Assembly (NCBI GenBank): GCA_963921195.1
Contig: OY992536.1
Location: forward strand, 236,628,023 to 236,692,022
DNA: 64,000 nucleotides
Reading direction: 5' to 3'
Source of the DNA: Pegoplata infirma
Lineage: Eukaryota; Arthropoda; Insecta; Diptera; Anthomyiidae
Below, one piece after another: positions 1 through 12,154 of the stretch (position 1 is the stretch's first letter; each line of letters starts with the position of its first letter). Position numbers and translations under genes: made by a program. The notes below the pieces were generated by a model. It saw only the letters and a program-made list of their open reading frames with translations. It was not told the origin of the DNA and ran no database searches.

Positions 1-841
1 AAAAGTTTTGTCATTATACTCGTTTGCTACTTTGTAGTAAATCGTTTCTATTTATTGTTAAATTGAGTAATTTTTTACTCAATAGTAATAAAAATTTACT
101 CAAACATTTTTCTTTTTATTTTTTTCTGTGTACTTTTTTAATTTATTTTCAATAATATAAATAATATTTGTTGAAATGTATTTGATGTGGTTGTTGTTTA
201 TTTGTTTTTAATGTTTTTTTAAACCCTCTACCAAGTTGTAAGGGTAAACATAAGCATCTCATTTCGCTTGTAACACTTTAAAATATTGGTTTATAACCCA
301 CTGAAGTTCGTATATATGTATTCATTATACCCGATCGATTTTAAGACGATTAAATTAACAATTTAAGATTGAAAATATAAAGACAACTCGAAAATGTTAG
401 TACTTTTTTTTTTTAATGTACTGTAAAGTTTCTAAAGGTACAAACAAATTTCGCATTGCAAAAATATAGACTTGTATAAAAACAAATGCACTGGTGAAGC
501 ACTGGGTATACAAAAAATGCTACTCTTTGTCGAAATTGTTCATTACATGTTAAAAAAAAATTTTTTTCTTAAATTTATTTTAGAAAAAATAGTAATAAAT
601 ACCCTGCAAAAAAAGTGACCAGTCCTATAAAGGACACTTCACAAATGACCTCTCACAAACTTGACACATATTATATAAAAACACTTGTCACTTTCGTGAG
701 GAAACATCGCAAGCGCGGCTACATCACTTGTAAGTTTGCACCTGTCAATTAGTAACATAACCCGTGCCGGTATAATAATTCCACTTAAATTTTGAATTAA
801 ATTTCTAACGAAAGATATCTTCAATCGGTTAATGTTTCGAC
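1..841. other. AT-rich DNA, no gene seen
   Basis: Homopolymer-rich sequence with no coding frame I recognise. The short minus-strand frame at 639-866 runs into the repeat tail that starts at 842 and has no domain I can name. No RNA gene or transposon terminus was recognised. Confidence 0.5.
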
Positions 842-925
842 TTGGGACCCATTTTCCAGAAAACACTGGTGTAGGGTATCATATGTTCGGTCTTGACCGA
901 CTTTTATTTTCTTACTTGTTTTTTT
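842..925. repeat. mini-me-like repeat, tail fragment (type B)
   Basis: The stretch runs from GGGACCCATTTTCC through GGTGTAGGGTAT and the palindrome GGTCTTGACC to CTTACTTG followed by a T tract. The same string closes the longer copy at 20315-21165, so this is the tail of one dispersed family. The rest of the copy is not recognisable upstream. The match to the longer copy is seen directly; the name mini-me-like is inference from the (GTCY)n and (TA)n tracts of the longer copies. Confidence 0.6.
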
Positions 926-1233
926 TTTGCAATTTTTTCCACAATTACTTAAATTAAACTCACAATAACTATATTTATGTTATTATTTATGAAAATTGAT
1001 TTGTCTGTTTAAAATAAAATCAGCAAATTTATGGATATATTTCATACTGTATGGTTAATTAACCATTTATAAGCCAAACGATTTACAGATTCATTTAATT
1101 TTGTATTAAGTGTTTCAGGTCTTAAAAAAATTACTGTATTAAAAAAACTATTCTAGTTCAACTTTTTAAGACGGAAGTTAACCAGCATACAGGGTGCCCT
1201 GGGTTTTCCCAGGAACAATTTTATTACACAAAC

Positions 1234-1640
1234 TAGAGATGGACACGTAAGTGACTTTAGACTCACACTTACTTACGCTTACGACAGGAATTTTTCAATC
1301 ACGCACACTCACTCAATCACAATCACGTGAGTAAATTTAACACAAATCACACTCACAATCATGAAACTTTTATTTATACCAAAAAAAATTAATTTAAAAA
1401 TTTTGACAAAGTTTTTACCAAAATTGAAAGTTTAGCCAAATTCTACAATGTTTATTGACTTTTTATGACGAAATTTAAAATTTGTTCAAATTTTATATTT
1501 TATTTTTTTCGAAAAAAGGAAATATTAATAGAAAATAAATCAAATAAATAAAAACTCTCACAAAAAAAATCGACTCTCACAAAAAAATCGACTCTCACAA
1601 AAGCGTAAGTAAAATTTGGGTTTCAGTCACAAAAATTACG
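1234..1640. repeat. word-rich block with hAT-like left end
   Basis: It begins TAGAGATGGAC and continues as an irregular reiteration of the word ACTCAC/CACTCAC. Near the right side TCGACTCTCACAAAAAAA and close variants recur (about 1554-1605). A second fragment with the same start (TAGAGATGGG, then ACTCACACC) lies at 6841. A TAGAGATGGG-type terminus followed by a reiterated word suggests a non-autonomous hAT-type element, but no matching right terminus is visible here, so the assignment is weak. Confidence 0.35.
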
Positions 1641-2110
1641 TGAATCACGCACTAAACTGTTCATTAGAGTGGCACTTATAAATTAAATTCTTGAATTTCA
1701 AAATACGCGGGTCGGAATATTGTGTAGTTGCGTCTAAAAATGATTGTGTAAAAATTTCAGGAAATTCGAATAACTTTAACCCGTGTCGCATTGAGGTCAA
1801 AGTTTCGAGTTTTTGGGAAAAAGGACTATGATTTAAAAAAATAAAAAAAAATAATTTTATGAAATTAATAAAAACATATATTTTCTTTAAGCTTATACGC
1901 AAAACTACTTGGAAAAAGTTATGTCAACTTTCTATGACCTCATTTACCCGTTCAAAATTTTAAGCTGAAAATGACCATGAATTTATGGGGGTACTTCAAA
2001 TGAGTATTTTCGATTTTTAAAAAATTTTATTAAACAAAATTATTTAATTCAACATTTCTATACAAGTCACTTTTAAAAAACAACCTAAAGATTAAATATG
2101 CAAAAAATTG
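1641..2110. repeat. fragment related to the 48.2-49.7 kb foldback family
   Basis: CATTAGAGTGGCA near 1661 matches the outer end of the foldback at 48.2-49.7 kb (CATTAGAGTGACA on the minus strand near 49.72 kb). The phrase GGTCAAAGTTTCG with a preceding CCCGTGTCGC near 1780-1810 matches its GTGGCGCC module. The rest is diverged AT-rich DNA. It is probably one arm of an old copy. Confidence 0.35.
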
Positions 2111-2493
2111 GGGATATACATCGACTCAATCTTTTTTTGGAGCCGTTTGATTTTTGCGGATTTCAAGGAAATAAGAATTTTGTGTATACTTTTTTTCCTG
2201 AAAATTGATTTTCGAATAAACTGACCAAATTTATATTGTTTGGTGCTTCATTTGATCAAAGTTATTCAGTTATGAACTTTTAACTTTATTGGACATCGTT
2301 AATCCATATTGGCAGGGGGTAAATATGACCCAAGCAGCAAATTTGAAGATTGTTTCTAGAATTTTAAAATGATTTTGAAACAATAAATGGCCTAAATTTG
2401 GGGTGAATCTGATACCCTTAACTCTTGGCGTCCGACAACAAAAATATTAAAAGTTTTATAATTTTAGAAATATATCTTGCATTATATTCGTTA
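2111..2493. other. AT-rich DNA, no gene seen
   Basis: No coding frame, RNA gene or transposon terminus recognised between the fragment ending near 2110 and the target-site duplication at 2494. Confidence 0.5.
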
Positions 2494-2498
2494 CGTTG

Positions 2499-3521
2499 CA
2501 CTGTGGTTCCGATTCCAAAACTAGGTGGACAAAAGTATTCAACCATGATGTTTTATGGTTTTGGGGTCGCTGATTTCAAAAAAATGCTTTAAAAAATTGT
2601 AGCTTCAATATTTTTGAAAATACAGTGGGTTTCACTAAAATAGCTTCAACTTAATTGGACTTTTCGCTACAACTGGGAAAAGTTAATTACTTTTTGCTAC
2701 TTTAGGGCACTTAATTTATGGGAAGTATTTAAAAATGATATAAAAAGCTTTTCTGAGCATTACAGTAAAGCCCAGCTATGTCGATTTACTTTTAATGTGT
2801 AGTTTTTTTAGAATGTTCGAATTAAATCCTTTTTCTGCTTCTAGAGTTGCGGGAAAAGAAAAATATGTGATATCACAATTATAGAAAATACTGTAGAGGT
2901 ATTTGTTGCAAAAATATGTGCAGAAGATCCTGAATATTATAAGCATTTTCTTGAGAGTTATAAATTTTGCAGAAAAAATTACTTTTTTAAAAACGCTATA
3001 AAAATGCAGCTGGACGCCGCTGGATGAGATGAAAGATGAAACATACTCTCTGATAGTTACTTAAAGAGATGTATATAGTGGCTTGCCCGCAACTTGGAGC
3101 GGGTTTTTTGGCAAGCTTTGAAATATTGATAATCTAATTTTTTTTTTTACTTATGACCCTAACTTCAAAAACCGATATTAAGAAATCGCGAAAAAATTTC
3201 GAACCCATGAAAATTTTTTTGATAAGTATATACCCATGGCTATATAAAAAACAATTCACGGCAATCTCCTGCAAATACTTTACTTGGTATAAGCTACTTA
3301 GTTTTGTATTGATTTCCTTAGTTTTTAATTACAAACATTTTCGTGAACAAACATTGATGTTCTAGTGCTGCGGGGACAAAGTTAAACCCCTTATTTAATC
3401 AAAATATTTTGCGTCTAGTCTAGGCATGTTGTTAGCTATTTAAAACACTTACCGTTTTTAATTTAGAGGTTCAAACTTTTTAGACTTTTGTCCACCTAGA
3501 TTTGGATTTGGAACCACAGTG
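2499..3521. mobile_element. 1.0-kb non-autonomous DNA transposon, TIR CACTGTGGTTCC, 5-bp TSD
   Basis: The left end reads CACTGTGGTTCC and continues to AGGTGGACAAAAGT (2499-2537). The reverse complement of 3483-3521 repeats it with a few mismatches, giving terminal inverted repeats of about 38 bp. The element is bracketed by a perfect 5-bp direct repeat, CGTTG (2494-2498 and 3522-3526). A CAC-heptamer terminus with a 5-bp duplication recalls the Transib group, but TIR similarity by eye is not decisive. The longest interior frame (3153-3365, 70 codons) has no transposase motif I recognise, so the element is taken as non-autonomous. Confidence 0.7.
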
Positions 3522-3840
3522 CGTTGTATGCGCTTAACACCAATAATTTTGAAATCTGTCAAATGGTTTTCAAAATATCACCATTATAAATTTGCCAAAC
3601 ATGGAGGTTTTTTAATGCTCAAGAACTTAAAAAAGAAAAATCTAAAAATTTTTTTCGCTTTGACTTAAAGATTTATTTGAAACAAATTCGATAACTTCAA
3701 CAAGTTAGCTCTGTGCTCAAAGTTTTTGGATTTTTGAAACTTTGAACTTGAAAATAAAAAAAAAAAAAATTTTGAATTCACTCAAAAGGTTTCTGAGATT
3801 CACCTTTAAACTTTCAGTGTAGGAAAAATCTGCTACTTTT
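3522..3840. other. AT-rich DNA, no gene seen
   Basis: Between the target-site duplication and the first mini-me-like half. No coding frame or structured repeat seen. Confidence 0.45.
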
Positions 3841-3922
3841 ATACCCTCAACTTGGTGATATATAAGATTGTCGTTCCGTGTTTAACTCATCGAAATATCG
3901 GTCTGGGACCCCGTAAAGTACA
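3841..3922. repeat. mini-me-like repeat (type A), left half, split by a foldback
   Basis: Starts ATACCCTCAACTTGG and continues through ATCGAAATATCGGTCTGGGA to CCCCGTAAAGTA. The intact order is visible at 47381-47520. There the next bases are a TA-rich tract, ATCGATTTTAAG and the GTCC repeats, whereas here the repeat breaks off at the foldback terminus at 3923 and resumes after 5694. Confidence 0.65.
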
Positions 3923-5694
3923 TGGGGCATTCCATGTCAAATCGGACACTTTGAAATTTTTTTTTTTTTAGATTTTCCCAATTTGTTAACAGTTTTTAGT
4001 ACCCTTCGAAAACTCCTTCGTGGTAAATTTTCAGATTTTTTTGATGACCCGTTCATCGAATTTTTAAAAATTGGTAGTTTGTTTCTTTACTAAAACTTCT
4101 TTTACTTATAACTTCTTCAATAATGGTCCAAATTTCAATTTTTTTTAAATTTTTGTTTTTTTACCTACTTTAAAAAAAAATTCCCAAAAATTTTCTTAAA
4201 AGCGCTCTAGTATGCGATTTTTAAGTTTTAAAATTTAAATCTCATTTTTGAAAATGTTTGTAATCTTCGATTTTTTTGAAATTTTTTTGTGTAAAACTTC
4301 TATCGATTCTACAAATTTTTTGCCCAGGCGGATTGTGGGATAACGATAATACTATTTTCTAAAATTTGTTGAAAAAAATTTATTCTAATTTTCCAATCTT
4401 AAAATCATTTCTACTGCTCCAATGGTGCGTCTTAGAAGGGTCATTTATAAGACCGACCCCATTAATTTTTACGTCTTAACATTTCTTTGGAACAAACTAA
4501 TACCCTATCTCCAATTTCTAAAGGGGCTCCCACACAAAACGACATTTTTTAAAATTTGCTCCAACCGCTCTAACTGCCCTTATAGTGCCCTTAGGGCAAC
4601 AAAATGTATGACCGACCCATAATATTTCTTTAGTCCAAACATTTTCTCTGAACACACCTACCCTTTATCTTTAATTGTTAAGGCGGTCCCATCTATTTTT
4701 ACCCTAGGCTCCCATACAAAATTACATTTTTATAAAATTTGCTCCAACTGTTATTTGTATGGGAGCCTACTTAGGGAGTGGAGATAGGGCGTAGGTATGT
4801 TTTAAGAAAATGTTGTAGGGTAAAAATAAATGGGGGTCGGTCTCACTAATGACCCCCCACTCGGACGCACTATTGGACCGGTAGAAGCTGATTAAATAAA
4901 ACAAATTTACAAAAAATAAAAAAAATTGTATGGGGACCGCCTTAACAGTTAAAGATAGAGGGTAGGTGTGTTCAGATAAAATGTTCGGACTAAAAAAATA
5001 TTGTGGGTTGGTCATACATTTTCTTACTCTAAGGTCACTATTAGGGCAGTTAGAGAGGTTGGACCAAATTTTAAAAAAATGTAGTTTTGTGTGGGAGCCC
5101 CCTTAGAAATTGAAGAAATGTTAAGACGTAAAAATTAATGGGGGGCTGTCTTATAAATGACCCCTCTATGACGCACCATTGGAGCAGTAGAAATGATTTT
5201 AAGATTGGAAAATTACAATAAATTTTTTTCAAAAAATTTAAAAAAATAGTAATATTCGTTATCCCACGATCCTCCTGGTCAAAAAATTTGTAGAATCGAT
5301 AAAAGTTTTACACAAAAAAATTTCAAAAAATTCGAAGAGTACAAACATTTTCGAAAATGATATTTAAATTTTAAAACTTAAAAATCGCATACTAGTGCGC
5401 TTTTAAGAATTTTTTTGAGATCTTTTTTTTTAAAGTACGTAAAAAAACAAAAATTTTGAAAAAAAAAAAATTTGAAATTTGGACCATTATTGAAGAAGTA
5501 ATGAGTAAAAGAAGTTGGAGTAAAGGAACAAACTGCCAATTTTTTAAAATTTGATATCTTTTGAACGGGTCATCAAAAAAATCTGAAAATTTACCACGAA
5601 GGAGTTTTCGAAGGGTACTAAAAACTGTAAACAAATTGGGAAAATCTAAAAAAAAAAAAAATTCAAAGTGTCCGATTTGACATGGAATGCCCCA
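3923..5694. mobile_element. 1.77-kb foldback element, copy 1
   Basis: The two halves are long imperfect inverted repeats of almost 0.9 kb each. The left end TGGGGCATTCCATGTCAAAT at 3923 is matched by its reverse complement ending at 5694. The arms share ordered modules: an AT-rich outer part with ACTCCTTCGTGGTAAATTTT, then AATGGTGCGTC, a GACCGACCCC box and GGGCTCCCACACA, with the turning point near 4.75 kb. Frames inside (4422-4622, 4767-5015, 5392-5634) are short, differ between arms and have no recognisable domain. Foldback architecture is seen directly; the superfamily is not known to me. A second, right-truncated copy lies at 28052-29162. Confidence 0.75.
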
Positions 5695-6080
5695 TATATT
5701 AATGATCAGTGATCGATTTTAAGACATTCCGTCTGTCTGTGGTAATCACGGTCAATATATAAAACAGATATGACTGAAACTTAACATATTTACTTGTTGT
5801 TGTCCCGAGAAGTTTTGTATTGCATTTAAGCGATATCGGTTCAGCGGTTCAAAAGTTATGAACAAAAATGTAAGGACACCTCGGAAAATTTTGGTACATT
5901 CAACATAACCTAAAAAAACAAAATGATTTAATTCGGCTGCTAGTTGACATATGTTAACAGAATTGAACACTGAATGGTATTTAAGCAAGTATGAACATAG
6001 TTTTTTACAAAAAAAAAAATCGCGGATTTTTTTTCACTAAATTTTTTTTTTCGCGGAAATTTTTTTCAATTTTTTTTCTT
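5695..6080. repeat. mini-me-like repeat (type A), right half
   Basis: After the foldback the repeat resumes with ATCGATTTTAAGACATTCCG, a short GTCTGTCTG tract, then TTCGGCTGCTAGTTGACATA. This is the reverse complement, in the same order, of 12300-12600. The outer limit near 6080 is uncertain because the sequence dissolves into A and T tracts. Confidence 0.6.
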
Positions 6081-6840
6081 AAAATTAGTTTTATTTTAAT
6101 TAAGTTTTTGCAATAATCATTGTTGCGTTGTGGATGGTATCAATACATTCGGCAAAGGCCAAATTTAACTTTTTTTATTTATTTTTTTGCCAATTTGAAA
6201 TTAAATTTGATTTTTAAAAGTTTAAGTGTATCTTGTTTCGACATTTTAAAGGCGTTTTTGGATTACAGATCCCTAAGAAAAATATTGTTTCTTGAAAGAA
6301 AAGCAATTTTGTTTTTGAAATATTTTTCGTTCTCCCTACAACAACTCACTGGTTGCAAACCGTTGTATAAGCAACATCATTTTAAAGGTTTAATAAAAAT
6401 TTATAATTCAGATTACTAGCACAATTTGTAATTTTAATCCATTAAAGGGTTAATTTATATTTACGATTAAAATTTGTAGCATAATAATTGATTTAATATC
6501 TCATATATTTATTATTTATACAAACAAATTTTGCGAAAAAAATAAATAAATGTTAATATAATATATTTTAAGCTTTGGGGAAATAAATGGATTTTTTTTG
6601 TATTACAAAAAAAAAGCATTATAAATCAATTTATTGATACGTTAATTAGTGGTGTTAAAGTATAAAATAAATGTGTAAAAACTGTTACAGAAATAAAGTT
6701 CAGTTAAATATTTATATTTACAATATAAAAAAAAAAGTAAATTAGTTTAATTAATTTACAATGGCTTTAAAAAAAAAAAATATACAAAAGTATAAAAGCA
6801 TTTGTTGAAAATAAAATTTTAGGATGGTAAAGGTGTCGAC
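6081..6840. other. AT-rich DNA, no gene seen
   Basis: An open frame of 99 codons (6120-6419) has no recognisable domain and a composition set by A/T tracts. Nothing else supportable. Confidence 0.45.
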
Positions 6841-7081
6841 TAGAGATGGGCCTTTGACTCACACCTACTCACGACAGGAATTTTCCAATCCCGCACACTC
6901 ACTAGCAAGGAAAGTTATGAACCGATTTATCTGATAGTTAACATATATATAAAAGAGATGATTTTAAGATAAGAATGTCTCGGCTTATCGGCCATATCAG
7001 TCTTTAAACATTTGTCCCCCCTTATAAAACAATGTGGACCTTCGGAAAAATTCTCTGAAGAAAAAACTTGATCCACCTCTG
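6841..7081. repeat. two abutting transposon fragments
   Basis: 6841-6905 repeats the TAGAGATGGG plus ACTCACACC start seen at 1234. At 6906 it is cut by CAAGGAAAGTTATGAACCGA, which follows the left arm of the inverted-repeat element at 31321-31894 for about 170 bp (shared blocks CTCGGCTTATCGGCCATATC and AACAATGTGGACC). No right arm follows, so the second fragment is truncated. Confidence 0.55.
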
Positions 7082-7448
7082 ATTTGATTATGATATTATG
7101 TACTTGGTAGCCATAATAATACTATTTATGACTGCTCATGTAATTTTAATTTTTTTTTTTGTAAATAATAACTAAAAGCTCTTTTATGTGAAATTAATTT
7201 AAATATTTATTAGTTACTAAAGTTAAATTATGGAATAAAAACTTACCTTAATTAATGCTTTTAAAAATTTATAATTTTTAATGGATAAAAAATTAAAATG
7301 TGTTGATATTATTATTTATTATGCGGTTGAACTGTAAAAAAAAAAAAGAAAAAAAAAGTATTTTAAAATTAATTTATTTGAATAAAAAAGATTTTATACA
7401 ACGTATGAGTAATATTAATAAATCTGATCAAATATTAATCATACGTAA
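7082..7448. other. AT-rich DNA, no gene seen
   Basis: Homopolymer-rich, no frame of note and no repeat recognised. Confidence 0.45.
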
Positions 7449-7638
7449 AATGGCCCAGCACGTTAAAAATTCTTAATATAGTTTTTTTATTTTTTTTTTT
7501 TCTATTTCTATTAAACTTGTTATTATTTTTATGCGACGTCTGAAAAAATAATTATTTATAATAACAAGTTTAATAGAAATAGAAAAAAAAAAAATAAAAA
7601 AACTATATTAAGAATTTTTAACGTGCTGGGCCATTTTG
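7449..7638. repeat. near-perfect long hairpin
   Basis: AAAATGGCCCAGCACGTTAA at 7449 starts an arm of about 80 bp that recurs as its reverse complement ending at 7638 with almost no mismatch. The spacer is about 30 bp (AT-rich, containing GCGACGTC). The identity of the arms, far above that of other repeats nearby, suggests a recent inversion-duplication of the tandem unit that follows. Confidence 0.75.
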
Positions 7639-7860
7639 ACCCCATGTTCATTTATGGGTTAATTAAAAAAAATCAAATAATAAGTTTTCTGACCTCGCAC
7701 ATAATCATAACAAGTTTTATAAAAATCGAAAGAAAATATAAAAATCTATATAAAGAAATTTAAATGTGCTGGGCCATTTTGACCCATGTTCATTTATGGG
7801 TTAATTTTAAAAAAATTAAATAATTATTTTTCTGAGCTCGTACAATAATTATACTAAGTT
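7558..7860. repeat. two tandem units of ~143 bp
   Basis: The block TGCTGGGCCATTTTGACC followed by CATGTTCATTTATGGGTTAA occurs near 7625 and again near 7768. The surrounding sequence (AACAAGTTT before, TTTTCTGA after) also recurs, so the unit is about 143 bp. The first unit shares its left part with the hairpin just upstream. Confidence 0.65.
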
Positions 7861-10800
7861 TTATAAAAAATCGCAATAAACATTTCATATTTAGATGCCT
7901 TTTTCCAAAAAAAAATCCAAATATCCCTAAATTTGACCTTTGACCCGAATAAAACCCGGGTTAAAATTATTCTATTTTCCTAAAACGTTTAGGGTTAATG
8001 TCTAACATAGTTTTTAATAATTTATGACCCTGACTTTGTCAAATTTTAAAATATTTACCAAATTTTTTCCATATTCAATAAATTGTGGGCAAAAAAGGCA
8101 TTTTCCTCGAAATCCGTTGAGTTTAAATCGATGCCCCCGCCAAACTATCCGAGCGATATCCCGCAAAATTTTTTTTTTTATATGTTAACATATATTTTAT
8201 AAGATTCTGTGGTTTTTTCAGCATTTTTCCTAATTTTGTTTAAGAAAATTTTGAAAAAACCAAAATATCAGTTTTGAGAACCACGCCAAATAAAATGCAT
8301 ATTTTTGGCCTTACCGTGAAACGGGTGAATGACATCCTAGAAAGACAGTATTTCAGATCTGATTATTTATGATAGAATAGAATATAAATATGGGTTTACA
8401 TTGGTTTATTTCAATAAATTTAGAAAATTGGGGCTGATTTTCGTGTTTTAGGGGTCATTTTGTGAAAATTGGGTCATTTTGACCCCGAAAGACTTACAAG
8501 GGTTAATTTTTGAAAACCCAAAAATTTTTAATTTATCTTATTATACCAAAAACAACTCGTGTACCACTTTTTAACAATATATTAAAAAAAACAACACCAT
8601 TTAATTAATGTTTTTCATCAAAATATGGCTATTTTTTGACCTTTGACCTTTGACCTCGATGAGCCTCGTGTTAACGTTGTCCGATTTGGCTGAAATTTTT
8701 AGCATAGCATTTTTAGACCAAATGTAATAAAAATTAGGGGTGCACTCCTTCAAATTCGAAGTTTTGCAAAATAGCTGCCACCCTAATATACATATGGCTA
8801 TGCTAAAATTGACATATTTTCGATTTTCGCTAGAAAACAGCTGTGCGGGGAAACTATCAAAAAAAAGTATTTGGAGGTCGAAGAGGATTCCAGGCCAGAC
8901 GAACAGGTATAAAGTATAAAAAAAAAATCATAATTTTTTTCGCATTTTTTTCGATAAACCATTATTCATAACCCTCTATCTTCCATTTTCACGAGAATTA
9001 ATTTTTGATGGCAAAATATTCAGTAAAACGGCTCTCATCTATTGTGTCAAATTCAGAACAAAAATAGGTTTTTGGCTATTTTTTTTTGCATTTTTGGTTT
9101 TCTCTATCTCTTACACAATTAAATTTTCTGAATGCAAAACCCTCTTTTCAAAAATTTAACTAATAATATTTTTTTTTGAATAATGCATGCTGAATATGAA
9201 TTTGTCAACAAAATTCCAGAACCACAATTTTGGTCTACTGATGCTAATTTTTTCTGAAAAATCTTGTTTGACTTTTTTGAAAAATATGGCTCAAAATTTG
9301 GTTGTTTTGTGTTCATTATGAAACAAAAATTTTAAACTTAAAAATCGCGATGCTGATCAGCATCTGTGGACCATAATCGCGTTTTTAATTTTTTTTTTGT
9401 TAAATTTTTTACATAACATACTCAAAAGTTTGTCATTTTGAGATGAATTCTGTAAAAAAAACAATTTTTGTCTAAAAAATCAGCACCTGTGGACCACAAC
9501 CGCGATTTCGGACTTATTTATAAGCCTTTATCAAATTAATAACGTTAAAAATTTACCGATGTCGTAAATGAAACCTTAATAACTCATTTTAATTAAAATG
9601 CAAAACCCTCTATCTGATCATTTTCATTCATATCACAAAATCTTTTTTAAATTTCAACTCAGTGAAACTGAAATAAATGTTAAAAAAACCGGCAGTTTTT
9701 GGAATTTAGAAATACTGTAAATGCAGTTGTGTAAACAAGACCTTGAACCATCACTGAGCAATGTTTAAGCATTATCCCACTTTATCCGTAAAACTTACAG
9801 TGGGTTAAAGTTGAAAAATCTATAAAATTGGCTTGAAATAATCCATAGTTTTTACCTTCTTTCGCTTTTTTTTAAGTTCTCCTTATATTTCAATCTTTTC
9901 CGGCATAACACAAAGTCAGTACATATAAGGGATTATTTTAATGTTAGTTTGATAGATGCTTCATCGCTTGGTATGAAGTTATAAGACGGTTAAGTTTTGA
10001 AACCAAAAATTAAGAGTTTTTAAATTTTCGAGGTTTTTTGATCAGGGATTTCGGCCCCCTCTATAAAATGAAAAAAGTTGAACTAGAGTTAGTAGCTGTT
10101 GTAATTCTTAACATTTTGGAATTAATCCCGTTAATGTGCCACGAATAGTTAAGGAGTTTCAGCAGATCAAAGTTCGAAAGAAAAACGTAATTTTTTAAAA
10201 ATACCAGTTTTTCGAGAGGCACATTCGCGGTTTCATTCGAAATTTGGTGGACTCTTGCGTAAACCGAGTTTTTTGTGAGTTTACATCAAAAAATCACTCG
10301 CGGGTTTATAAAAAATAAATTGCAAAAATTTTATGGCATTTTTGAAAATTGTTCGAAATTTGCAAATCTGTTTCCTATTTTTTTTAGTAGCAATTAATGC
10401 ATCATGTTCATTTTAATACACCAAAAGACGTGCCTTAACGAGTAGAACTGATTTGCTTTTTGACTTTTACTTTAAGCCATTCTGAGCGGAAAGCGCGATG
10501 ATTTTATCTAAAGCTGTTTTCATCTGGCACATCCAAGGCTTTATACGAAATCGGATGAAATTTTTTTTTAAATGAAAGCCCACTTGATGGTCATCATAAA
10601 ATCAGAGGCGGGTTAAAAAATTTTGATGATTATAGATTTTTTGGACCATATTAAATTTTCTTGTTATAAAAAAGCATCACCGATTTTTTTTAAACTACTG
10701 GTACAATGATACGATTTTCCGTGATTTTTTTCAGTAATACCAACGCGCATTGCCTAAGTATGTTATAAAAAATAAAAAACTTTTCTTTTACCGCGAATTA

Positions 10801-11396
10801 ATCGCAATTTTAGGTACTTAGATATATTTTTTTTTAAATCGTTTGGTCATTAAAGGGTTAAATTTATATCATATATTTTTGAAGAAATGATATATCCTGG
10901 CATGTTTTAATAACGCATGCAACAAATGTGTAGAAAAAAAAATCTTTAAAATATTTTTAAGATTTTTAAAACCGCTAAATTTTAAAACCGCCATAACTTT
11001 TGACCCCCTTGCGCGATTTAATTGACGCGAACGAATTTCTTATTCTTAAATAGCTTCTAATATTTATGCCAACTTTCATCGATGTGCCATCAAAACAAAA
11101 ATCACATCTTTTTTACCTTAAAATTTAAGTCTTAGACGGAACTCCTCATATACAAAATATTTTTGAGAAACAACCCCTCTATCTATCATAAAATCCCCAA
11201 TAGTGCAAAATTTTAAAAACGAATTATATGTGAGATTTAGTAGTTGATTTAAAGCAAGTAAGAGTGTTAGACCAAAAAACCGACGTTTTCTAATTCTTAG
11301 GGTCCAAATGCAGGGCTCTGAACTTCTTGTAGCATACAAATTTTAAATTTGTTAAACAAAAAGACAAAAAATCATGTAAAAAAATTATTTTTTTCA
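7861..11396. other. AT-rich DNA with scattered GGTCATTTTGACC motifs
   Basis: No gene recognised. Visible structure: GGGTCATTTTGACCCC followed by a GGGTTAA terminus near 8460-8515, resembling the outer strings at 7625-7665; a near-repeat of AGCACCTGTGGACCA-type sequence about 125 bp apart (9354 and 9479); and ACCCTCTATCT recurring near 8970 and 9605. These look like decayed repeats. Frames at 9119-9316 and 11118-11589 lack recognisable domains. Confidence 0.4.
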
Positions 11397-11600
11397 GAGG
11401 TTGGTTTAGTTCTTTAAGGGGGAACTTTTTTCCCCCTGGTCCGATTTTGCACATTTCCGAACTTAACCTGCCCAGGACCATAAGACATATTCGTGCCAAA
11501 CTTGAGGAGTCTAGCTCTTTTATTTTGGACTGTATCGTGTTAACTACAGACGGACGGACAGACGGACAGACGGACGGACGGACAGACATTGCTAGAATGT
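11397..11600. repeat. mini-me-like repeat with (GGAC/AGAC)n tract
   Basis: GTTCTTTAAGGGGGAAC is followed by CGTGCCAAACTTGAGGAGT and a tetranucleotide tract of GGAC and AGAC units (11550-11587) ending ATTGCTAGAATGTCT, the usual continuation of the type A copies. The left part also occurs at 58590-58700. Short frames in both orientations here simply read through the tetranucleotide repeat. Confidence 0.6.
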
Positions 11601-12154
11601 CTGCAATTTCTTTTAAAAATAAAATAAAAACTTAAATAAAACTAGGCCAGCATTACAACAATGTAGATTTTGTAATTCTGAAAACAATAAACATAAGAAA
11701 GTAAAATCTATATGATTTAAATGCCCCAAGTTATACATTTTTTAAACAAAGCAAAAGAAATAAAAAAAATATATTCTACTTAAGTAATCCTTAAAATGTT
11801 TTTATTGTAAAATTTAAAATACATCTACTCACAGCAGTTGATTATACATGATGACTTTATCGATTTTGTTTGTAGGTTAAAACATGAGAATAAACTTGAA
11901 AATGGTTTCCTTTTTTTTTTGTTTGAAAAATCCAATAATGTAGTATGCAAAATGCATACTTAAATAAAATTCAACAAACCATAAAGTTTAACATACCCAA
12001 AATTGATTGCAAATATTGTAGTTATACCTACTTACACATTAAATAAAAGCAAAAACCCCATCTCCCGTTTTCTTCCCCTTAAATGCAAATATTAAACATG
12101 GTGCATTGGCAAAACAAAAAACAATATGAAACATTCCACACCATATTTAAAAAA
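11601..12154. other. AT-rich DNA, no gene seen
   Basis: No coding frame, RNA gene or repeat terminus recognised. Confidence 0.45.
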
